Shown here piece after piece: positions 58,583-64,000 of a stretch of DNA of 64,000 nt. This stretch comes from Pelagibius sp. CAU 1746 (GTDB lineage Bacteria; Pseudomonadota; Alphaproteobacteria; Kiloniellales; Kiloniellaceae), in contig NZ_JBDOQT010000001.1 in the NCBI RefSeq assembly GCF_039839785.1, positions 1 through 64,000 of the forward strand, in the 5' to 3' direction. Positions within the stretch are counted from its first letter, which is position 1. Each line of letters begins with the position of its first letter. The translations under genes were made by a program, and so were the position numbers. Under the pieces are notes generated by a model that ran no database searches, was not told the origin of the DNA, and was given only the letters and a program-made list of their open reading frames with translations.

Positions 58583-59161
58583 ATGCCCGCGCCGCAAGCC
58601 AAAGATCGGCCTTACACCCTGGAAAACTATGTCGCCGACCTGCGGCGCATCACCGCGGAAACCGACGAGGAGGACGAGATCATCCGCCGCGTCGGCCCGC
58701 TGGCCCAGCGCCTCGCCGTCGACAAGAGCTGGCTTCAGGACAAGTACTACCAGACCAACGGCGAGCAGGGCTTCAACGCCTTCCTGCTGCACGAGGAACC
58801 GGACCATTCGCTGGCCGTTCTCGCCGTGAACTGGCTGCCCGGCCGCGGCGCGCCGCCGCACGATCACGGCACCTGGGCGGTGATCTCCGGCGTCGACGGC
58901 GTGGAGCGCAACACGCGCTACGCCCGTGTCGACGACCGCAGCCGTCCCGATCGCGCCGAATTGGAAGTGAAGCACGAGATCAATGCCGATGCCGGCGAGC
59001 TGATCTGCATGAAGACCGGCGGCATCCACTCCGTCCACAACGACGGCAGCGACGTCACGCTGTCGCTGCACACCTATGGCACGCATCCCAACTTCACCGA
59101 ACGCTCGCAGTTCGATCTGGAGACCGGCGAGAAAAAGGACTTCAAGGTGCAGGTGGAATGA
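58583..59161 (+). CDS. Cupin thiol dioxygenase family protein (cysteine/3-mercaptopropionate dioxygenase-like)
   Basis: This is a cytoplasmic non-heme iron enzyme by residues. Three His ligands are placed as in the CDO/MDO family: H93 and H95 in PPHDHGTWAVISGV and H149 in GGIHSVHN. The second-sphere Ser-His-Tyr triad is S161-H163-Y165 in TLSLHTYG. The expected reaction is O2-dependent conversion of a small thiol (cysteine, 3-mercaptopropionate or similar) to its sulfinate. 192 residues; ATG after GGGGGAAG. The family also includes less studied members with other substrates, so the substrate is open. It is interesting beside the desulfinase-like gene at 34 kb, the next step for 3-mercaptopropionate. 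Confidence 0.75.
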   Translation: MPAPQAKDRPYTLENYVADLRRITAETDEEDEIIRRVGPLAQRLAVDKSWLQDKYYQTNGEQGFNAFLLHEEPDHSLAVLAVNWLPGRGAPPHDHGTWAVISGVDGVERNTRYARVDDRSRPDRAELEVKHEINADAGELICMKTGGIHSVHNDGSDVTLSLHTYGTHPNFTERSQFDLETGEKKDFKVQVE

Positions 59162-59187
59162 GGCCCGGCCTGAACGGCGCGAAGTCC

Positions 59188-59330
59188 GCGCTAGAGCAGA
59201 TCAGGGTCGGCTGGAATCGCCGAAGGCGATCCACCGGCCCTGTGAATCTGCTCAATACCTATGAAGTAGATCGGATTCACACGATGAGACGGGACCACAT
59301 CGTGGCTCCGTCTCATCGTGATCCGATCTA
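59188..59330 (+). repeat. Dispersed palindromic (REP-like) element, copy 2, with long terminal hairpin
   Basis: Bases 59190-59288 match 2710-2808 (opposite orientation) at close to 90 % identity and fold into the same imperfect hairpin. The copy continues into a second hairpin. 59267-59276 plus 59280-59292 pair with 59308-59330 (TAGATCGGAT/ATCCGATCTA and CACGATGAGACGG/CCGTCTCATCGTG), leaving three unpaired bases on one side, with a further CCAC/GTGG near the loop. The last three bases are the stop codon of the SnoaL-like gene on the other strand. Confidence 0.85.
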
Positions 59331-59696
59331 GGCTGACAGCGCCGTGTAGTAGGTCAGGCGCTCCGAGACGACGCCGTCGTCCGCCACCTTGATCAGGCCG
59401 CTGCCCGCGATGCCGGTGCCGGGCGCCGTCCACCAGCACCAGGCGGTCAGTTCGCCGTCCGCTTCGGCGGTCAGCACCTCGGTCAGCGACAGGAAATGGG
59501 CTTCCGCCTTGCCGCCTCTCAGTTCCTCGACCGTCGCCTTCATCCCGTCGAGATAGGCGGCCATGTCGCCCTTGGCCACGCGGCCGTGGTTCGGATCGTC
59601 CAGTACGTAACTGTCGGACAGTGCCGAGAGGATCTTGTCGCTGTTCCCTGTAGTCCAGCCTTCCGCATAGGCGGCCAGGTGATCGGCTTTGCTCAT
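59328..59696 (-). CDS. SnoaL-like/NTF2-fold protein
   Basis: A small protein (122 residues) of the nuclear transport factor 2 fold. It starts MSKADHLAAYAEGWTTGNSDKILSALSDSYVLDDPNHGRV and has the central TELTAWCWWTAPGTGI-like strand (GELTAWCWWTAPGTGIAGSGLI). This fold serves as an isomerase, a hydrolase or just a ligand cup, so no reaction is assigned. ATG 59696 follows AAGGGGAAG; the frame is open 11 codons upstream. Its 3' end runs into the palindromic element and its stop codon is the element's last three bases, so the gene end was probably reset by the insertion. Confidence 0.75.
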   Translation of the reverse strand: MSKADHLAAYAEGWTTGNSDKILSALSDSYVLDDPNHGRVAKGDMAAYLDGMKATVEELRGGKAEAHFLSLTEVLTAEADGELTAWCWWTAPGTGIAGSGLIKVADDGVVSERLTYYTALSA

Positions 59697-59840
59697 GGGC
59701 TTCCCCTTCGAAGAGTGTTGCCAAGGCAAGCCGAGCCTATCACGCGAAAGCCTCCTCGCCCGAACGCGATTACCGGATCGCCGGGCGCCCTTAGGGTTGC
59801 AGGTTGCCCTGGCAGCGCGAGCGAACCTTCGCCCCCGAAA

Positions 59841-59870
59841 AGCAAAAGGCCCGCTCGGAGGCGGGCCTTT
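59841..59870 (-). terminator. Rho-independent terminator of rpmB
   Basis: On the minus strand GGCCCGC (59867-59861) pairs with GCGGGCC (59854-59848), six bases apart, followed by TTTTGCTTTT. It lies about 27 bases after the rpmB stop. A textbook terminator. Confidence 0.85.
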
Positions 59871-59896
59871 CGGAAACTCTATGAGCCTTTAGAAGC

Positions 59897-60196
59897 TCAG
59901 GCGGCGGCGGCCTGCTTCTCGGTCGCTTTCTTGATCCGGCGCTTCAGCTCGCGGGCCTTCTGGCCGAGCTTCTCCGAGGAGGTCGACAGCAGGTAGGCGT
60001 CGATGCCGCCGCGCTTCTCCACGGTGCGGATGGCGCGGGTCGAGAGGCGCAGCTGCACGGTGGTGCCCAGCACGTCGCTCATCAGGCTGACGTCCTGCAG
60101 GTTCGGCAGGAAGCGCCGGCGGGTGCGGTTGTTGGCGTGGCTCACGTTGTTGCCGGTCTGAACGCCCTTGCCGGTGAAGTCGCAACGTCGTGCCAT
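59897..60196 (-). CDS. rpmB: 50S ribosomal protein L28
   Basis: A large-subunit ribosomal protein. [36 protein letters not shown] is the standard beginning, and [24 protein letters not shown] follows. 99 residues, as in other alphaproteobacteria, with an Ala/Lys-rich tail. The only Cys-containing zinc motif residue left is C5, the usual C-minus form. ATG 60196. A promoter lies 105-133 bases upstream and a strong terminator follows, so it is a single-gene unit. Confidence 0.97.
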   Translation of the reverse strand: MARRCDFTGKGVQTGNNVSHANNRTRRRFLPNLQDVSLMSDVLGTTVQLRLSTRAIRTVEKRGGIDAYLLSTSSEKLGQKARELKRRIKKATEKQAAAA

Positions 60197-60300
60197 GATC
60201 GCAAATCCCAGGTCTGTGGCCCGCGCCCCGATATCCCTAGGGGCTGGCAGGCATCCATTGAAAAAGGTTACCGGGCGGCGAGCCACCCGGTGCGGGCTGG

Positions 60301-60329
60301 TTTCTAAGGCAGCGGCGGGGCCCCGTCAA
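60301..60329 (-). promoter_or_regulatory. Predicted sigma-70 promoter of rpmB
   Basis: On the minus strand TTGACG (60329-60324), 17 bases, then TAGAAA (60306-60301). The -35 matches the consensus at 5 of 6 positions and the -10 at 4 of 6. It leaves a leader of about 100 bases that could carry ribosomal-protein feedback, though no known structure is recognised. Confidence 0.6.
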
Positions 60330-60401
60330 GCCGATTCCGGGCGCTTTCCGGGCGGGCTCCCGGCTAGCCTGGGATGCGGGGAAAGTTTCCCAAAAATAGA
60401 G

Positions 60402-61394
60402 TTAATTCCCGATAAACAGCCCCACCAGGCGGCGGGCGGCGGCCGTCGGAGTGGTCTTGCCGGCCCGGACCTCCCGCTCCAGGCCCTGGAGCTCGCGGGC
60501 GACCTCCGGCTGGGCCTTGAAGCGGCGCATGAGGCCGTCGGAGATCTCGGCCCACATCCAGGCCCCGGCCTGGGCGGCGCGCTTGGCCGCACGGGCGCCG
60601 CTGGCCTCCATGACCTGCCGGTGCTTGACCACCGTCTCCCAGACCTCCCCGATGCCCTGATCCAGCAGGGCCGAGCATTTCAGCACCGGCGGGCGCCAGT
60701 CCGGGTTGGGCGCGCGCAGCAGGCCCAGGGCGCCGTAGTATTCCGCCACCGCCCGGTCGGCCGCCGGTACCATATCGCCGTCGGCCTTGTTGACGATGAC
60801 CGCGTCGGCCAGCTCGACGATGCCCTTCTTGATGCCCTGCAGCTCGTCGCCGCCGCCGGGCAGCAGCAGCAGCAGGAAGATGTCGACCATCTCCGCCACC
60901 GCCGTCTCCGACTGGCCGACACCGACGGTCTCGACGATCACCACGTCGAAGCCCGCGGCCTCGCAGACCAGCATGGCCTCGCGGGTGCGCCGGGCGACGC
61001 CGCCCAGGGTGCCGCCGGTGGGCGAAGGGCGGATGAAGGCCCGGGGATGGCGCGACAGCTCCTCCATGCGGGTCTTGTCGCCCAGGATCGAGCCGCCGGA
61101 GACCTTGGAGGACGGATCGACCGCCAGCACCGCCACCTGGTGGCCGGCCTCGACCAAGTGCAGGCCGAAACGCTCGATGAAGGTGGACTTGCCGACGCCG
61201 GGCACGCCCGAAATGCCGATGCGCACGGAGTTGCCGCTGGCCGGCAGCAGGGCCTCCAGCAGGGCCTCGGCCTCGCCGGCGTGTTCGGGCTTGGTGGATT
61301 CGATGAGGGTGATGGCCCGCGCCAGCGCGCGGCGGTCGCCCGCCGTCACCTTTTCGGCCAGGGCCGCCTGATCTGATACCCCCGGTTTCGTCAT
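60402..61394 (-). CDS. meaB: Methylmalonyl-CoA mutase-associated GTPase MeaB
   Basis: This is a G3E P-loop GTPase that loads and protects adenosylcobalamin in methylmalonyl-CoA mutase. Seen are the P-loop GISGVPGVGKSTFIERFG, DPSSKVSGGSILGDKTRMEELS, the Walker B/switch EAAGFDVVIVETVGVGQSE, and NKADGD as the guanine motif. 330 residues from ATG 61394; 12 upstream codons are open without support. The mutase genes are not in this window. It fits with cobST (cofactor supply) and propionyl-CoA-yielding genes here. Confidence 0.92.
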   Translation of the reverse strand: MTKPGVSDQAALAEKVTAGDRRALARAITLIESTKPEHAGEAEALLEALLPASGNSVRIGISGVPGVGKSTFIERFGLHLVEAGHQVAVLAVDPSSKVSGGSILGDKTRMEELSRHPRAFIRPSPTGGTLGGVARRTREAMLVCEAAGFDVVIVETVGVGQSETAVAEMVDIFLLLLLPGGGDELQGIKKGIVELADAVIVNKADGDMVPAADRAVAEYYGALGLLRAPNPDWRPPVLKCSALLDQGIGEVWETVVKHRQVMEASGARAAKRAAQAGAWMWAEISDGLMRRFKAQPEVARELQGLEREVRAGKTTPTAAARRLVGLFIGN

Positions 61395-61448
61395 GCCCCG
61401 CTTATGGGCCGAAGGCGCCGATGCTGGCAAGCCCCTTTGTCCGGCAAC

Positions 61449-61598
61449 ACCCCCTCCCTAGCCCTCCCCCACAAGGGGGGAGGGGACAGCAGCCGCATCC
61501 GCCGCCCCCCTCTCCCTTGATGAGGAGGGGATACAACGTTGGCAGCCGCGCCAAACAGCTCCCTCCCCCTTGATGGGGGAGGGTTGGGGTGGGGGTGA
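61449..61598. repeat. Cluster of GGGGGAGGG-type extragenic palindromes
   Basis: Three related hairpins built from CCCTCCCCC/GGGGGAGGG arms around ACAA or TTGATG loops lie at about 61449-61484, 61505-61531 and 61562-61598. The first and third are mirror orientations of one another. They fill the gap between meaB and the VOC gene. Repeats of this look are common in alphaproteobacterial genomes; they may also terminate transcription. Confidence 0.75.
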
Positions 61599-61610
61599 TT
61601 TTGGTTATCC

Positions 61611-62042
<432 letters not shown>

Positions 62043-62158
62043 GGAGAAAGGCTAACGCCGTCCGGAACTGAAACAAAGGGTATAGGGACTTGCTTCGCGC
62101 AGCGATCGTGGCGACCTGTGGTAGAAAGGATCGGCTTCCAATTGGGGTCGAATGATCG

Positions 62159-62581
62159 ATGCATGGGACACGCCTTGGTTCGAGAACACTCCTGCTCTTG
62201 CTGCCGGGCCTTGGCTGCGCCGGGCTCTTGGCTCTGTGGCTCGCGCTAGGGAGTGACGAGGTTCAGAAAGGCAATGCAGATGGGCGCATCTTGCCGAGGG
62301 AGGTTACACTCGAAAATCTCGATGCCTTCGAAAAGCAGCTCCTCCGCGACCTGCCGGTGGGAACCACCAAGCAAGACGTCGAGACTTATCTGAAACGCTG
62401 GGAGATCAGCTATACCTACCTCCCCCCAGACAGCGGGTGGCTGGAGTACAGCAACTCCTTCTACGCCACTCTCGACAACATCGGCTCCCGCAACTTTCTG
62501 CGGGCGAGCCTCAGCATCTCGATCGTTCATGATGAAGAGGACAAGGTCCGCGCGATCTGGTTCAGCGTAAAGTACAAATGA
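62159..62581 (+). CDS. Hypothetical membrane-anchored protein
   Basis: I do not recognise the family. One N-terminal hydrophobic segment (about residues 9-31, LLLLLPGLGCAGLLALWLAL) acts as signal anchor; the Cys is not in a good lipobox. The exported part has PVGTTKQDVETYLKRWEISYTYLPPDSGW and a strand-rich end (ASLSISIVHDEEDKVRAIWFSVKYK), the shape of small SmpA/BLIP-like or YcfL-like envelope proteins. 140 residues. The codon use is less GC-biased than in neighbours, hinting at later acquisition. The stop overlaps the exporter start (ATGA). Confidence 0.6.
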   Translation: MHGTRLGSRTLLLLLPGLGCAGLLALWLALGSDEVQKGNADGRILPREVTLENLDAFEKQLLRDLPVGTTKQDVETYLKRWEISYTYLPPDSGWLEYSNSFYATLDNIGSRNFLRASLSISIVHDEEDKVRAIWFSVKYK

Positions 62582-63171
62582 TGCTCGGTGATCTCGGCCT
62601 GCTGTGGCTGGCCGCCCTGCCGCTGATGGGCAGCCCGGGACCGGCCACACTCAGCACCGCCGCCGTCGGCTCAAGCTTCGGGCCGCGCCGCGGCCTGCCC
62701 TACCTGGCTGGCATCATCGCGGGCACGGCGGACGTGCTGCTGCTCATCGCCACCGGCGTGACGGCGGCGATCCTCGCCGTGCCGGCACTCGCCACCGCCA
62801 TCACCCTGGCCGCCGCCTACACCCTCTACCTCGCCTGGCGCATCGCCACGGCGCCGCCGCTGTCGAAGGACACCGCGGAAGCCAAGGCGCCAGCCTTCCC
62901 CGGCGGTTTCTTCCTGGCCATCGCCAATCCGAAGGCCTTCGCCGTCCTCGGCGCGGTCTACGCCAGGCACAGCGTGATCGAGGGCGACCTCGCCACGGAC
63001 GCGGTGGTGAAGGTCGCGGCGCTCAGCCTCGTTATCGTGCTGGTGAATTCGACCTGGCTGGTCTTCGGCTCGATGATCGCCGCCCTGCTGCACGACCCCA
63101 GGAAGGCGCGGATCACCAACATCGCCTTCGCGGTGCTGCTGGTCGCGTCCGTGGCGCTGGCGCTGCTCTAA
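62578..63171 (+). CDS. LysE/RhtB family exporter
   Basis: This is an inner-membrane exporter of the LysE superfamily. It starts LGLLWLAALPLMGSPGPATLSTAAVGSSFGPRRGLPYLAGIIAGT; the SPGPA signature is that of the RhtB (homoserine/threonine, amino-acid) branch. About six helices in 197 residues. A mid-protein GGFFLAIANPKAFAVLGAVY block holds the conserved NPKA. ATG 62578 overlaps the preceding stop by four bases, so the two genes are coupled although their functions look unrelated. It is a different branch from the ArgO-type exporter at 2.1 kb. Confidence 0.88.
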   Translation: MMLGDLGLLWLAALPLMGSPGPATLSTAAVGSSFGPRRGLPYLAGIIAGTADVLLLIATGVTAAILAVPALATAITLAAAYTLYLAWRIATAPPLSKDTAEAKAPAFPGGFFLAIANPKAFAVLGAVYARHSVIEGDLATDAVVKVAALSLVIVLVNSTWLVFGSMIAALLHDPRKARITNIAFAVLLVASVALALL

Positions 63172-63454
63172 ACCCCAAACGTCATGCTCGGACTCGACTC
63201 GAGCATCCAGGGGCGGGTGCTCAGGCGGTTGCCCTGAACCCTCGGGACAAACCAGAGGGTGGCAGGAGGCGTAGCGGCACCGCATCGCCGCAAACCGTGT
63301 GTCATCCCGGCACTTGTTGCCGGGACCCAATGCCCTGGCCATCCCATCAATCGAGCGCAAAGGGGCGCAGGCCGTCGTCCGGCACCGGCGCCAGTGGGTC
63401 CCGGGGTCAAGCCCCGGGACGACGGCGGTGTGCGAATCGAAGCGAGTTGACGGT
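63172..63454. repeat. Array of GTCAT-type extragenic palindromes
   Basis: Units of the same type as after secA: 63181-63210 (GTCATGCTCGG...GAGCATCCA), 63301-63331 (GTCATCCCGG...CCGGGACCCA) and, inverted, 63395-63423 (TGGGTCCCGGGG...CCCCGGGAC). A weaker relative lies at about 63230-63263. The gap holds no gene and separates convergent genes. Confidence 0.75.
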
Positions 63455-64000
63455 TTACTCCGCCGCGCTGCCGGGGACGGCGGCGGGTTTGGGCTCTTCT
63501 TCCACTGCGGCCTGCTGGCGCGCCCACATCTGGGCGTAGACGCCGCCGCGCACCAGCAGCGCGTCGTGGCGGCCGCGCTCGACGATGCGGCCGGCCTCCA
63601 GCACCAGGATCTCGTCGGCCTCCACCACGGTGGAGAGGCGGTGGGCGATGACCAGCGTCGTGCGGCCGCGCGAGACTTCGCGCAGGTTGTTCTGGATCTC
63701 GCGCTCGGTCTTGGTGTCGAGGGCGGAGGTCGCCTCGTCGAACAGCAGGATCTTGGGGGCCTTGAGGATGGTCCGCGCGATGGCGACGCGCTGCTTCTCG
63801 CCACCCGACAGCTTCAGGCCGCGCTCGCCCACCATGGTGCCGTAGCCGTCGGGCAGGCCCGCGACGAAACCGTCGATCTGCGCCAGGCGCGCGGCTTCGC
63901 GCATTTCCTCTTCGCTGGCCGAAGGACGGCCGTAGCGGATGTTGTAGCCGACGGTGTCGTTGAACAGCACGGTGTCCTGCGGGACGATGCCGATGGCCGC
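63455..64000 (-). CDS. Atm1-type ABC exporter, C-terminal part (truncated by window edge)
   Basis: Only the ATPase half is inside the window; the frame stays open through base 64000. Seen are the Q-loop [33 protein letters not shown], signature [18 protein letters not shown], Walker [18 protein letters not shown] and the H-loop [15 protein letters not shown]. The NIRYGRP and [14 protein letters not shown]-like features match the Atm1/HMT1 group, which exports glutathione or persulfide conjugates and heavy-metal complexes. A Pro/Ala/Glu tail ends the protein. The membrane domain should lie just beyond the edge. Confidence 0.9.
   Translation of the reverse strand, partial: AAIGIVPQDTVLFNDTVGYNIRYGRPSASEEEMREAARLAQIDGFVAGLPDGYGTMVGERGLKLSGGEKQRVAIARTILKAPKILLFDEATSALDTKTEREIQNNLREVSRGRTTLVIAHRLSTVVEADEILVLEAGRIVERGRHDALLVRGGVYAQMWARQQAAVEEEPKPAAVPGSAAE

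Overview
The window is about 64 kb of high-GC chromosomal DNA, densely packed with housekeeping genes on both strands. Gene content and order point to an alphaproteobacterium of the Rhodospirillales/Kiloniellales type. The supporting blocks are hemA-prfA-prmC-DUF4167, lysC divergent from ubiG, argJ-mutT next to parvulins and secA, xerD-aroK-aroB-CNNM, and bolA-DnaJ-cobS-cobT. Other lineage markers are DUF1178, DUF2889, a GYD protein and an Atm1-type exporter. This placement is inferred from gene families, not from a database search. I saw no rRNA, tRNA, prophage, insertion sequence or CRISPR array.

Layout. 0.4-9.9 kb: an M23 peptidase, an ArgO/LysE exporter, a chemoreceptor with a C-terminal PilZ domain, a flavin reductase, clpB with a clear heat-shock promoter, and a MOSC protein. 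10-22 kb: a minus-strand run of DUF4167, prmC, prfA, a divergent glutamyl-tRNA reductase, hisS, ispG, a RodZ-like protein, ptsP and lysC. 22-31 kb: ubiG, small methyltransferases, grxC, comF, mutT, argJ and two parvulin isomerases. 31-44 kb: secA, an acyl-CoA-dehydrogenase-fold protein with desulfinase hallmarks, an oppABCDF-type operon, accA and malyl-CoA lyase. 44-58 kb: xerD, a secreted protein with a tiny partner gene, aroKB, CNNM and CBS proteins, NnrU, bolA, an EamA permease, a J-domain protein and cobST. 58-64 kb: a thiol-dioxygenase-like cupin, rpmB, meaB, a VOC protein, a RhtB-type exporter and the end of an Atm1-type exporter cut by the window edge.

How the genes may work together. 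Aerobic cobaltochelatase (cobST), the methylmalonyl-CoA mutase chaperone (meaB) and malyl-CoA lyase fit propionyl-CoA/C2 metabolism that depends on B12. A cupin with thiol-dioxygenase residues and a 3-sulfinopropanoyl-CoA-desulfinase-like protein would together feed 3-mercaptopropionate-type organosulfur compounds into propionyl-CoA. This link is inferred.

The least ordinary structure is non-coding or semi-coding. Four perfect 29-bp repeats sit between oppC and oppD; each encodes a 10-codon minigene whose start overlaps the preceding stop. A dispersed palindromic element occurs twice, at 2.7 and 59.2 kb. A Fur-like box plus an intrinsic terminator bracket a possible small transcript upstream of clpB. 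A long inverted repeat lies upstream of mclA, and several families of extragenic palindromes are present. I did not find a clearly new multi-gene system.
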